From Shewanella maritima (GTDB lineage: Bacteria; Pseudomonadota; Gammaproteobacteria; Enterobacterales; Shewanellaceae), in NCBI RefSeq assembly GCF_004295345.1, contig NZ_CP036200.1, forward strand, positions 2,944,001-3,008,000: a stretch of 64,000 nucleotides of DNA, in the 5' to 3' direction. Numbering within the stretch: position 1 is the first letter of the stretch; each line of letters begins with the position of its first letter. Shown here one piece after another: positions 1 through 9,802 of the stretch. Under the pieces are notes generated by a model. The model was not told the DNA's origin and searched no databases. It saw only the letters and a program-made list of their open reading frames with translations. Made by a program: the position numbers and the translations under genes.

Positions 1-71
1 TAAAATAGCGCGCAATTTACGGCGTTATTTACAGAGCCGCGTCACTTATTTTCAAGCCTTTAGGGATCACC

Positions 72-743
72 ATGCGTCCATACTTAATTGCTCCATCGAT
101 TTTATCTGCAGACTTTGCTCGTTTGGGTGAAGACGTTGATGCTGTACTCAAAGCTGGTGCAGATGTTGTGCACTTTGATGTGATGGATAATCACTATGTG
201 CCAAACTTAACTATCGGCCCTATGGTGTGTAAGGCGCTTCGTGATTACGGTGTGACAGCTGATATTGACGTGCACTTAATGGTAAAGCCGGTTGATCGCA
301 TCATTCCAGATTTCGCTAAAGCTGGCGCATCTATCATTACTTTCCATCCAGAAGCTTCTGAGCACATTGATCGTACGTTGCAACTGATTAAAGAATCAGG
401 CTGTAAAGCTGGCTTAGTCTTTAACCCGGCAACTTCACTACATTACCTTGACCATGTTATGGACAAGCTAGATGTGATTTTACTTATGTCAGTTAACCCT
501 GGTTTTGGCGGGCAGTCATTTATTCCATCGACGTTAGATAAGCTGCGTCAAGTCCGTGAGCGTATTGACGCCAGCGGCTATGACATCCGCCTTGAAGTTG
601 ATGGTGGTGTTAAGACCGACAATATTGCTGAAATCGCCGCCGCTGGTGCTGATATGTTTGTAGCGGGTAGCGCTATTTTCAATCAGCCTGACTATAAAGC
701 TGTGATTGACGATATGCGCGCTGAGCTTGCAAAAGTCGGATAA
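72..743 (+). CDS. rpe: Ribulose-phosphate 3-epimerase
   Basis: Cytoplasmic metal-dependent epimerase that interconverts D-ribulose 5-phosphate and D-xylulose 5-phosphate in the pentose phosphate pathway. The 223 residues have the usual family length and a TIM-barrel pattern: the N-terminal [10 protein letters not shown], the catalytic/metal segment [31 protein letters not shown] and the phosphate-binding end VAGSAIF are all visible. The ATG is preceded by AGGGA at a normal distance. It is the first gene of an apparent rpe-gph-trpS operon; in related genomes dam often lies upstream, outside this window. Family and function are secure. Confidence 0.97.
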   Translation: MRPYLIAPSILSADFARLGEDVDAVLKAGADVVHFDVMDNHYVPNLTIGPMVCKALRDYGVTADIDVHLMVKPVDRIIPDFAKAGASIITFHPEASEHIDRTLQLIKESGCKAGLVFNPATSLHYLDHVMDKLDVILLMSVNPGFGGQSFIPSTLDKLRQVRERIDASGYDIRLEVDGGVKTDNIAEIAAAGADMFVAGSAIFNQPDYKAVIDDMRAELAKVG

Positions 744-756
744 TTTTATCGGTTCT

Positions 757-792
757 CAAAGCTGTTGCTGCCAACGCGCCGCCACAGCTTTG
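757..792 (+). repeat. Hairpin in the rpe-gph spacer
   Basis: A perfect 9-bp inverted repeat, CAAAGCTGT / ACAGCTTTG, with an 18-base loop lies in the 83-base spacer between rpe and gph. No T-run follows, so it is not an ordinary intrinsic terminator. It could stabilise or process the message, but that is inference. Confidence 0.5.
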
Positions 793-826
793 TTGTCTTT
801 AAAGCTAAAGCTTTAAGAGGTAGACA

Positions 827-1525
827 ATGACTCAGTTTAATAACATTAAAGCCATCGCATTTGATTTAGACGGCACTCTGGTTGATAGCGTGCCGGATTT
901 AGCCGCGGCAACCAATGCCACCTTGGTTGAATTATCGCTACCTAAAACGAGCGAGCAGCAGGTGCGTTCCTGGGTTGGTAACGGCGCACGGGTGTTAATG
1001 CAACGCGCGCTACAATTTGCTAAGCCTGAGTTAGCGCTTGAGCAAAATAAAACCCAGCTCGAAGATATGTTAGCTACTGTGATGCCGCGTTTTATGCACC
1101 ACTATGGCCTCCACCTAGAAAAGCACAGCAATCTTTACCCTAACGTGTTTGATACGCTAACTAAGCTCAAGCAAGCTGGCTATAAGATGGCCATTGTCAC
1201 TAACAAGCCATATCAGTTTACCATTCCACTATTGAAGTCATTTGCAATCGATGAGTTCTTTGAAGTGGTGCTTGGTGGCGACTCACTTGAAAAGATGAAG
1301 CCAGATCCGCTGCCTCTTAATCACTTATTAGCGCATTGGCAACTAACAAATGAGCAGCTTTTGATGGTTGGCGACTCGAAAAATGATATTCTAGCCGCCC
1401 AAGCAGCAAATGTAGCGGCGATAGGGTTGACCTATGGCTATAACTACGGCGAACATATTGGATTAAGTTCACCAACAGCCGTGTGCGAAGATTTTGCGCA
1501 AGTTGGCGAGTTACTTTTAGATTAA
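827..1525 (+). CDS. gph: Phosphoglycolate phosphatase
   Basis: HAD-superfamily phosphatase that hydrolyses 2-phosphoglycolate, the product of DNA 3'-end repair and RuBisCO side reactions. The 232-residue protein has motif I DLDGTLVDS near residue 13 with the nucleophilic Asp, motif II VTNKP, the conserved Lys in KMKPDP and motif IV VGDSKNDILAA. An alpha-helical cap lies between motifs I and II, as in the PGP/beta-PGM branch. The start follows AGAGGT. It lies between rpe and trpS, the usual gammaproteobacterial order, which supports gph over other HAD phosphatases. Confidence 0.94.
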   Translation: MTQFNNIKAIAFDLDGTLVDSVPDLAAATNATLVELSLPKTSEQQVRSWVGNGARVLMQRALQFAKPELALEQNKTQLEDMLATVMPRFMHHYGLHLEKHSNLYPNVFDTLTKLKQAGYKMAIVTNKPYQFTIPLLKSFAIDEFFEVVLGGDSLEKMKPDPLPLNHLLAHWQLTNEQLLMVGDSKNDILAAQAANVAAIGLTYGYNYGEHIGLSSPTAVCEDFAQVGELLLD

Positions 1526-1546
1526 TTTTATTGGAGCAAGACTTTC

Positions 1547-2545
1547 ATGACTAAACCCATCGTTTTCAGCGGCGCGCAGCCTTCAGGCGAGTTAACCATA
1601 GGTAACTATATGGGCGCACTACGTCAATGGGTATCAATGCAAGATAGTCATGATTGTATCTACTGTGTGGTTGACCTACACGCCATTACCGTGCGCCAAG
1701 ACCCTAAAGCACTGCGTGAAGCCTGTTTAGATACGTTAGCACTGTACCTTGCTTGTGGTGTTGACCCTCAAAAGAGCACAGTATTTATTCAGTCTCATGT
1801 ACCAGAACATGCGCAACTTAGCTGGGCATTAAACTGTTACACCCAAATGGGCGAGCTTAACCGCATGACCCAGTTTAAAGACAAATCACAAAAGCACGCC
1901 AACAACATTAACGTGGGTCTATTTGGTTATCCTGTATTGATGGCGGCTGATATCTTGCTATATCAAGCAAATGAAATCCCAGTAGGGCAAGATCAAATGC
2001 AGCATCTTGAGCTTACCCGTGATATCGCTAACCGCTTTAACAATGCTTACGGCGACACTTTCACCATCCCACAAGCATTTATGCCTAAGCAAGGTGCTAA
2101 AGTGATGTCACTGCAAGATCCAATGAAGAAGATGTCTAAGTCAGACGATAACCGCAACAATGTGATTGGTCTGCTGGAAGATCCTAAAGCTATTCTAAAG
2201 AAAGTGAAAAAAGCGATGACCGACAGTGAAGAGCCGCCAGTCGTGCGCTTTGACCAAGAGCAAAAGCCAGGTGTTTCTAACCTAATGAGCTTAATGTCGG
2301 GCTGTAATGGTCAATCAATCGAGCAGATTGAGAAAGACTTTGAAGGCAAAATGTACGGTCACTTGAAAGTGGCAACCGGTGAAGCCGTTGTTGCTATGCT
2401 AGAGCCAATTCAAGCACGTTATAAAGAGCTGCGCGCAGATACAGCTTACCTTGATCAGGTGATGAAGCAAGGTTCTGAGCAAGCACGTGTTCGCGCGGCC
2501 GCTACGCTAAAAACCGTTTATGAGAAAATTGGTTTAATCGTATAG
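1547..2545 (+). CDS. trpS: Tryptophanyl-tRNA synthetase
   Basis: Class I aminoacyl-tRNA synthetase that charges tRNA-Trp. It is 332 residues, the normal bacterial length. The HIGH-type signature appears as [11 protein letters not shown] near residue 13 and the KMSKS loop is intact (MKKMSKSDD). The [16 protein letters not shown] and [16 protein letters not shown] segments, which form the Trp/ATP pocket, are also present. It starts 21 bases after gph and is the last gene of the operon; an intrinsic terminator follows about 100 bases downstream. Confidence 0.97.
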   Translation: MTKPIVFSGAQPSGELTIGNYMGALRQWVSMQDSHDCIYCVVDLHAITVRQDPKALREACLDTLALYLACGVDPQKSTVFIQSHVPEHAQLSWALNCYTQMGELNRMTQFKDKSQKHANNINVGLFGYPVLMAADILLYQANEIPVGQDQMQHLELTRDIANRFNNAYGDTFTIPQAFMPKQGAKVMSLQDPMKKMSKSDDNRNNVIGLLEDPKAILKKVKKAMTDSEEPPVVRFDQEQKPGVSNLMSLMSGCNGQSIEQIEKDFEGKMYGHLKVATGEAVVAMLEPIQARYKELRADTAYLDQVMKQGSEQARVRAAATLKTVYEKIGLIV

Positions 2546-2554
2546 TCAGCTAAT

Positions 2555-2624
2555 CATTTGAGCCCAGGTATTTGGGTTCAACTATTTGGGCTCAATTTAT
2601 TCGGCTCAAGCATTTCGACTCAAC
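2555..2624 (+). repeat. Five degenerate 14-bp tandem repeats downstream of trpS
   Basis: Five units begin at 2555, 2569, 2583, 2597 and 2611, exactly 14 bases apart, following the pattern tatttgggctcaat with drift. Units two and three differ at only two positions. They lie between the trpS stop and its terminator. Similar degenerate short repeats follow the transporter gene at 4622-4680. Function unknown. Confidence 0.7.
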
Positions 2625-2646
2625 TGAAGTGAGCTAAAGAGATATC

Positions 2647-2679
2647 AAGCCAGCATCTACAAGATGTTGGCTTTTTTTT
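2647..2679 (+). terminator. Intrinsic terminator of the rpe-gph-trpS operon
   Basis: The stem AGCCAGCATCT / AGATGTTGGCT (one G-T wobble) with a three-base loop is followed by eight T residues. It overlaps the last codons of the convergent LysR gene. Confidence 0.85.
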
Positions 2680-3559
2680 CGTCTGCAACTTGTTGTTCAA
2701 GCCATTTAATAAATGCCGCAATGGCCGGATGTTTTTTATGCCTATGCTTACACAAGAAGTTGAACTGAAAGTCGGTGAATACATCGGGCAAATTCAGCGC
2801 CACCAGTTTGCCTGATTTGATGTCAGTTTCGACCATAAAGTCTGACGCCAGTGCGATGCCTTGGCCTGCGGTTGCCGCCTCAATCGCTAACAGCACATGG
2901 CTGAAAATATGCCTTTGCTGCTCGTCTGGCAGGCTAATTTGATTTTGCTGCTGCCAGGTGTCCCAATCTAACCCCTGATCTGGCTCATCCACGACCAGCA
3001 ACGACTGCTTGCCTAACCAGTTGGTATCCACTTGAGTGACAGTTTCAATCAACTCTGGGCTACAAACAGGGATCAGTCTTTCATTGTGTAAGGTGGTTTG
3101 CCAAAAGCCGGCTTGGTTGCTGCGCCCGCAGATAAACATATCTGCTACTGAATCCGTCAGCTGTGGCTCGTCGGTGATCATATTGAGGCGGATATTGTAC
3201 TGCGGATAGCTTTTTTTGAATTCACCTAAACGCGGGATCAGCCATTTAATCGCAAATGAGCTAAATACGGCTAAACGAAGGTTTAGATTCTGTTCACCCG
3301 TCACCTTCATGCTTAAGTCATTAAGCTGATTGAATATGCTTTCAAGCTCACTAAACAGCAGCGCGCCTTTTTCTGACAACTTGAACCCTTTGCCATCGCG
3401 AATAAATAACACTTCGCCAAAGTAGTTCTCTAGCTGCTTAATTTGATGTGACACCGCACTTTGGGTGACACACAGCTCAGTAGCTGCGTGGGAAAAGTTG
3501 AGATGTCTTGCGGCAGCTTCGAATACTTGCAGCGCTCTTAGTGGTGGCAGTTTACGCAT
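2657..3559 (-). CDS. LysR-family transcriptional regulator, GcvA-like
   Basis: A 300-residue LysR-type regulator. The N-terminal winged helix-turn-helix is clear (LRALQVFEAAARHLNFSHAA, then TQSAVSHQIKQLE), and the form of the segment after it (LFIRDGKGFKLSEKG) resembles the GcvA/AmpR branch. The rest is a periplasmic-binding-like effector domain. It is transcribed divergently from an EamA transporter across about 145 bases, so it plausibly regulates that gene and itself. The effector cannot be read from the sequence. Its 3' end overlaps the trpS terminator. Confidence 0.88.
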   Translation of the reverse strand: MRKLPPLRALQVFEAAARHLNFSHAATELCVTQSAVSHQIKQLENYFGEVLFIRDGKGFKLSEKGALLFSELESIFNQLNDLSMKVTGEQNLNLRLAVFSSFAIKWLIPRLGEFKKSYPQYNIRLNMITDEPQLTDSVADMFICGRSNQAGFWQTTLHNERLIPVCSPELIETVTQVDTNWLGKQSLLVVDEPDQGLDWDTWQQQNQISLPDEQQRHIFSHVLLAIEAATAGQGIALASDFMVETDIKSGKLVALNLPDVFTDFQFNFLCKHRHKKHPAIAAFIKWLEQQVADEKKANIL

Positions 3560-3704
3560 GATGTGTTGACTTTTTGTTGTTTTTTAACTTATCTAATAAC
3601 AAGTTATTTAAGTATTAATTTAATTCATACTCTGACAAAAATCATCATTTTTTTAGTGCTTGGTTGATCGCTACTATAGCCGCCTGATTGAGTTGGGGGT
3701 AAAG

Positions 3705-4622
3705 ATGAACAAGGCTGTAATGATGGGCATGGGATTGTTAATCCTAGGCAATGTATTTAGCGCATTATATGACGTATCGGTCAAGTGGTTGCCTGATGGC
3801 GCCGATGCCGCGAGTTTCTTATTAGTACGACAATGTTTGTCGGTATTAATGGTGTTGCCATTTTGGTTGGCGAGTAAAAATACCGCGACTAAACACTTTA
3901 AGCTGCATTTCTTCCGCTCAAATTTAGGTTGTATTGGCGCAGTGTGTTTCATCATGGGATTAATGATGTTGCCGCTTGCTACCGCGAGTGCCTTGTTCTT
4001 TTCTGGCCCTATTATGATTATGGTCATGGGCGCGTTGTTTTTAAAAGAAAAGGTATCGCCAGTGCAGTGGGCAACCATTACCTTAGGCTTTATTGGTATT
4101 TTGATTTTGCTGCGCCCAAGTGAAATTAACTGGTATGGCGTTATTGTGCTCGTTGCAGCTTTTACCTTTGCAGTTGGTCAATTAACGCTGAAAGGGCTGC
4201 CAAAAACCGAGTGCCCAACCAACGCGCTAATGTATTACAACCTACTGAGTATTCCGCTAGTGCTCGTGATGACCCAGCTATTTGGCGGTATTTCAATATC
4301 TTGGGAAATGGTTGGCGTAGCCTTACTAAGTAACACTTTCTTGCTGACCTATCATTGGTTTTGCGTATTAGCTTATCGTCAAGCACAGGCGAGTGATATT
4401 GCCATTGCTGAGTACACAGGATTACTGTTTTGCGTATTCCTTGGTTGGTTGTGGTTTGATGAATGGTTAGATGCATTGAGCTGGTTTGGTGCGGCGTTAA
4501 TCGTGTTGCCGTCACTAGTATTGCCTTGGTTGGTCGCTAAAGCACGTAAGCTGTCTAAGCAAGCAAAAGCGTTAGATGTATTGCCCGAAACTGACGTGAG
4601 CTTGGCGAAAACAGCTGACTAG
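3705..4622 (+). CDS. EamA/DMT-family transporter
   Basis: Inner-membrane protein of the drug/metabolite transporter superfamily, about 305 residues with ten hydrophobic segments in two EamA repeats. The first half carries the typical ALFFSGPIMIMVMGALFLKE segment and the second half IAEYTGLLFCVFLGWLWF. An in-frame ATG at 3660 exists, but 3705 is preferred because GGGGGT lies just upstream and the product then starts immediately before the first membrane helix. It is divergent from a LysR regulator. Substrate unknown; amino acids or other small metabolites are typical. Confidence 0.85.
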   Translation: MNKAVMMGMGLLILGNVFSALYDVSVKWLPDGADAASFLLVRQCLSVLMVLPFWLASKNTATKHFKLHFFRSNLGCIGAVCFIMGLMMLPLATASALFFSGPIMIMVMGALFLKEKVSPVQWATITLGFIGILILLRPSEINWYGVIVLVAAFTFAVGQLTLKGLPKTECPTNALMYYNLLSIPLVLVMTQLFGGISISWEMVGVALLSNTFLLTYHWFCVLAYRQAQASDIAIAEYTGLLFCVFLGWLWFDEWLDALSWFGAALIVLPSLVLPWLVAKARKLSKQAKALDVLPETDVSLAKTAD

Positions 4623-4680
4623 CTTTACAAGAACTGCTTCAAAAGAGCTAGCTTCACAAGAACTAGCTTCATCTAAAAGC
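4622..4680 (+). repeat. Four degenerate 15-bp tandem repeats after the EamA transporter
   Basis: Units starting at 4622, 4636, 4651 and 4666 follow the pattern gcttcacaagaacta. The first is one base shorter and the last is diverged. They start at the stop codon and end just before the terminator. Confidence 0.65.
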
Positions 4681-4690
4681 GATAGCTACT

Positions 4691-4716
4691 AAAAAGGCAC
4701 CGCAAGGTGCCTTTTT
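4691..4716 (+). terminator. Intrinsic terminator, probably bidirectional
   Basis: The stem AAAAAGGCACC / GGTGCCTTTTT with loop gcaa serves the EamA gene on the plus strand and, because of its A-run, possibly dolP on the minus strand. Confidence 0.88.
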
Positions 4717-4777
4717 GTTGTCTGTTGTATGTCTTAGCGCTATATACCTTAGCAACAGCGTCTTAACTGCATAACAA

Positions 4778-5967
<1,190 letters not shown>

Positions 5968-6051
5968 CTAAAACTGCGATATGCGAGCATATTGGCGCTA
6001 TGATGCCACAAATTGTGACTATATTTTACGCCTTGCGTTAGCAATTTGAGC

Positions 6052-6378
6052 TTAAAAGCACCCTTTTAGCCAATTAATGTCATTAGCAGTGATAGCCATA
6101 ACATCAAAACGGCAGCTAGGGTTAATCTTGTTTTGCTGCAAATAGTGGCTTGCAGCCATTCTAATTCGGCGGATTTGTGCCTGGCTTAATGCCTGAATCG
6201 CACCGCCAAATTGGCTTGAAGAGCGATACTTAACTTCGACAAACACTAAGGTTTGTTGTTCCCGCATGATAAGGTCTATTTCACCAAACGGATAAGACAC
6301 ATTGGCTGCAACAAAGCTTAGGCCTTGTTGCTCAAGGTAATGTCGAGCTTGTTGCTCCGCCGCTTGTCCTTGATTCAC
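6052..6378 (-). CDS. yraN: UPF0102 family endonuclease-like protein YraN
   Basis: A 108-residue member of the UPF0102 family with a restriction-endonuclease-like fold. Visible features are [21 protein letters not shown], which contains the E-D-ExK arrangement of the fold, and the following Q-x-R-I-R-R-like helix. It appears to start with GTG, with AAGG upstream. It sits 28 bases after lpoA in the conserved lpoA-yraN-diaA-dolP operon. The biochemical role is not settled. Confidence 0.88.
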   Translation of the reverse strand: MNQGQAAEQQARHYLEQQGLSFVAANVSYPFGEIDLIMREQQTLVFVEVKYRSSSQFGGAIQALSQAQIRRIRMAASHYLQQNKINPSCRFDVMAITANDINWLKGCF

Positions 6379-6406
6379 CTATTAGCCTTATATTTATGCT
6401 TGTGCT

Positions 6407-8230
6407 TTAAAGCGGCTTTAACTGGCCGTTACGGTACTTGCCCCAGGATAGCTGACGCTCTAATACGCCTTCAGGTGTGACGGTTAATATACCGCTGCGA
6501 CCATTGTGTTGATACCCAGGGAAGGCGCGCATTTGCGCTAGGCGATTGATGAGTTCAAAAGCGTCATAACCCATTACGTACAAACGCTTTTTGCTGTTAT
6601 TCCAGCTGCCCCATAATTCAGACACCATGCGGGTTTCGTTACTGCTTTGCATCAGCCATGGAATGTCACTTAATAAGGTGCCATTTAACTCAGGGACATT
6701 TTGACTGCCGCGAGTCGTCACTCGGCCTCGACTGCTGGTATACAAGGCAATTGGGCGTGAAAATACGCTAAAGTTCACATCTAAAAATGGCTTAAGCAAG
6801 ATAAGGTCTTTAGCACCTGAAATCATATAAATGGCGTCGATATCCTGACGAGAGCGGAAGTCAGCTTCAAGCTTACTGCCTAAAATTTGCTTCATACGTG
6901 AGATGCGCTCTTGGCTGTCTTTAACACCTAGAGCGGCTTGCACGGTAACCTTCATTTTATCGCCAGAATCAAAATAGTGCACTTCTACCTGCTCTTGGGT
7001 TTGCTCCTGCCACTCTTGAATAAAGCTATCGGCCATGCGTTTACCAATGCTGTCATTACTGGCAAAAATTAGCGGTTTTTTAATGCCGTCATTCACCATT
7101 TTCAGCGCCGCATCACTTGCCTCTTGAGTCGGAGACAATGAATAGAAGAACTGATTTGGGTTTTGGCTTGCTTCATCTGGCTGGTTCAAAAACAGTTGTG
7201 GGGTGGTAATTTCAAGCTCTTGAGTGATATTAAGGGCTTGCTCAACGTCCTGATTAAATAGCGGCCCAATGATAAAGTCGCTGCCGTTTTCCTGAGCTTG
7301 CTGATAAGCGTTAGCGATGCCGTTTTCGGTATCGTAAAAACGTACTTCCACGCCTTGATTATGCTCAGCTAAATAGCTGGCAAGAATGCCTTGGCGAATC
7401 GGCTCAGCAACACGCGCACGCTTACCTGAAAGCGGCAGCATTACAGCGACATGTTGTGGGTTAAAAGGTCTGGCGCTTAGTGCATTTTCCAGATCAGTCG
7501 GTAGCTTAATCGCGCCTGGATGGCTTGGGTTTTGTTGTTGCCATTCACCTAGGTATTTTACTAATTGGCTTGGCGCCACAGCATAGTGTTTAGCAATATA
7601 AGTTAGTTGCAGCCAGCCTGAAAAAATCGGATTGCTAGTGTCATTCATAAAGGCTTTTAAAGTTTCTTCATGTAGTGGCTGCAAGCGGTGCCAAATATCA
7701 TCATTAACTAATACGGCTTCTGACTTAGGCAGGTATTGGCTTAACAGGCTCAGTTGGCGCACTTGATCAATAGGCTGCTGGTTTTGTTGGTAAAGCTTGG
7801 CTTTGTATTGATGGTAAGTCGCCATCTGCCATTTAGGTAAGCGCCACTGACTTGGGTAATTAAATTGCTGAAGCGCCGCAGCAGGAGACTCGGTTTTATC
7901 GATAATGCGCGTGCTTAGATATAAGTGCTCAGCGTTAATGGTGTCAACCGTGACCATGGTTGCACGCATTGAAGTTAGAATAGATTTAGCTGCCGCTACA
8001 TTGCCATCATTAATATAGGCATGGGCCGCAAGCAATAAATAACGGTCGCGCTCTTCAGCGACTTGAGTGAGCTTAGCCTGGTTTAAATAAACGTTGGCGG
8101 AATGTTCAACTGATACCAAAGAAGTATCAATCTTGGCGGTTGGCTGCGGGGTTTTGCTAGCACAGGCAGCTAAAAACACTGATAATAGCGCCACACAAAC
8201 GATTTTTGCTGTTGTTGGTCTTTTCAACAC
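6407..8230 (-). CDS. lpoA: Penicillin-binding protein activator LpoA
   Basis: Outer-membrane lipoprotein that reaches through the periplasm to activate PBP1A and so peptidoglycan synthesis. The 607-residue product begins with a signal peptide and lipobox LAAC (Cys about residue 23). A helical TPR-like N-terminal half follows, then from about residue 255 a periplasmic-binding-protein-like LppC domain (VAVMLPLSGKRARVAEPIRQG, FIIGPLFNQDVEQ). It starts with GTG and is divergent from rsmI, the conserved arrangement. First gene of its operon. Confidence 0.94.
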   Translation of the reverse strand: MLKRPTTAKIVCVALLSVFLAACASKTPQPTAKIDTSLVSVEHSANVYLNQAKLTQVAEERDRYLLLAAHAYINDGNVAAAKSILTSMRATMVTVDTINAEHLYLSTRIIDKTESPAAALQQFNYPSQWRLPKWQMATYHQYKAKLYQQNQQPIDQVRQLSLLSQYLPKSEAVLVNDDIWHRLQPLHEETLKAFMNDTSNPIFSGWLQLTYIAKHYAVAPSQLVKYLGEWQQQNPSHPGAIKLPTDLENALSARPFNPQHVAVMLPLSGKRARVAEPIRQGILASYLAEHNQGVEVRFYDTENGIANAYQQAQENGSDFIIGPLFNQDVEQALNITQELEITTPQLFLNQPDEASQNPNQFFYSLSPTQEASDAALKMVNDGIKKPLIFASNDSIGKRMADSFIQEWQEQTQEQVEVHYFDSGDKMKVTVQAALGVKDSQERISRMKQILGSKLEADFRSRQDIDAIYMISGAKDLILLKPFLDVNFSVFSRPIALYTSSRGRVTTRGSQNVPELNGTLLSDIPWLMQSSNETRMVSELWGSWNNSKKRLYVMGYDAFELINRLAQMRAFPGYQHNGRSGILTVTPEGVLERQLSWGKYRNGQLKPL

Positions 8231-8318
8231 AAGGCTTCACTCTGTTAAAATGCTGGCAATAGTTTAACCTGCTCTTTCAATTGGCGAAAGTCTCAGGTCC
8301 ATTGATTATGAGGTAGTT

Positions 8319-9161
8319 ATGGAGCTCACCACCGCTCTTTACATTGTGCCGACTCCGATCGGTAATTTAGATGATATCAGCACTCGCGCTTTAGATGTAT
8401 TAAAGCATGTTAACCTCATTGCCTGTGAAGACACGCGCCACAGCGGTAAGTTGTTGAGCCATTTTGGTATTGAAACCCGCAAAACCGCCTTACATGATCA
8501 TAACGAGCGTGACCGCGCCAAGTGGATTGTGTCGCAATTAGCCGAGGGACACTCGGTTGCCCTAATTTCTGATGCCGGCACGCCCCTCATTTCAGACCCT
8601 GGCTACCATTTAGTGAATCATGTGCGTGAAGCTGGGCATAGAGTGATCCCTCTGCCGGGAGCTTGCGCGGCGATTACGGCATTAAGCGGCTCAGGCTTAC
8701 CATCTGATAGATTCTCGTTTGAGGGCTTTTTGCCAGCTAAAGAAAAAAGCCGCTTAGATAAGCTAAATGCCCTTAAAGAAGACCCTCGCACCTTGATTTT
8801 CTATGAATCTCCGCACCGCATTGTTCATAGTCTAGAGTCCATCGTTACCGCTTTTGGCAGCGAACGTGAAATTGTGATGGCCCGTGAGCTGACCAAAACC
8901 TTTGAGACCTTTTTGTCAGGTAGTGCGGCAGATGTTCTACAAACTGTGAAAGATGATGCTAATCAACAGCGCGGCGAAATTGTACTTATGTGTCATGGTT
9001 ACCGCAGTGAAGAAACCAGCGAGTTCTCGCCTGTGGTAATTGATACTTTAAAAATTCTTTGTCAGGAATTGCCATTGAAAAAAGCTGCAGCGCTAGCAGG
9101 GCAGATGTACGACATTAAGAAGAATGCCTTGTATAAATACGGTTTAGAAATCGGCCTATAA
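8319..9161 (+). CDS. rsmI: 16S rRNA (cytidine(1402)-2'-O)-methyltransferase
   Basis: SAM-dependent tetrapyrrole-methylase-fold enzyme that 2'-O-methylates C1402 in the decoding centre of 16S rRNA. The 280-residue protein has the diagnostic start [18 protein letters not shown], then [52 protein letters not shown] and FYESPHRI. Divergent from lpoA, as in many gammaproteobacteria. A GAGGT ribosome-binding site lies just upstream. Confidence 0.96.
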   Translation: MELTTALYIVPTPIGNLDDISTRALDVLKHVNLIACEDTRHSGKLLSHFGIETRKTALHDHNERDRAKWIVSQLAEGHSVALISDAGTPLISDPGYHLVNHVREAGHRVIPLPGACAAITALSGSGLPSDRFSFEGFLPAKEKSRLDKLNALKEDPRTLIFYESPHRIVHSLESIVTAFGSEREIVMARELTKTFETFLSGSAADVLQTVKDDANQQRGEIVLMCHGYRSEETSEFSPVVIDTLKILCQELPLKKAAALAGQMYDIKKNALYKYGLEIGL

Positions 9162-9202
9162 CTCTATGTTTGCGCCGATACTTGGCAGAAACAAAGATTA
9201 AG

Positions 9203-9232
9203 TTGGTGTGATGGCAAGGCTTAAGCTATAAT
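9203..9232 (+). promoter_or_regulatory. Promoter of rnpB
   Basis: A perfect -10 box TATAAT (9227-9232) with TTGGTG (9203-9208) as a weak -35 box at an 18-base spacing. The predicted start falls about seven bases downstream, at the 5' end of the RNase P RNA. Confidence 0.75.
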
Positions 9233-9239
9233 CCGCGCC

Positions 9240-9602
<363 letters not shown>

Positions 9603-9618
9603 CTAAATTCAAACGAAA

Positions 9619-9649
9619 GCCCTCGCAGCGATGCGAGGGCTTTTTGTTT
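9619..9649 (+). terminator. First rnpB terminator
   Basis: Perfect stem GCCCTCGCA / TGCGAGGGC, tetraloop gcga, then TTTTTG. It lies 17 bases after the mature rnpB end. Confidence 0.92.
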
Positions 9650-9674
9650 CTCAAATTGGCTCGAATAAAAGAGA

Positions 9675-9780
9675 TAGACGAATAACTGTCCACTCCACCC
9701 TTGATCAAGAACTGGCGGCTTTCGGCCAACTCACTAAATTCAAATGAAAGCCTTCGCAGCAATGCGAGGGCTTTTTGTTT
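9675..9780 (+). repeat. Partial duplicate of the rnpB 3' end and terminator
   Basis: The 19 bases at 9556-9574 within rnpB recur exactly at 9675-9693. The segment 9592-9649 (3' strand of P1, tail and terminator) recurs at 9723-9780 with three substitutions. The 17 bases between them in rnpB are replaced by 29 unrelated bases. In the second terminator, C to T in the left arm is tolerated by a G-T wobble, so it probably still works. The copy lacks the catalytic core and cannot be an active RNA. Confidence 0.9.
9750..9780 (+). terminator. Second, duplicated rnpB terminator
   Basis: Stem GCCTTCGCA / TGCGAGGGC (one wobble), loop gcaa, then a T-rich run. It lies just beyond the 3' end of the TonB-dependent receptor gene. 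Confidence 0.8.
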
Positions 9781-9802
9781 TTAGCTTGTCAGCAAGCGCG
9801 CT

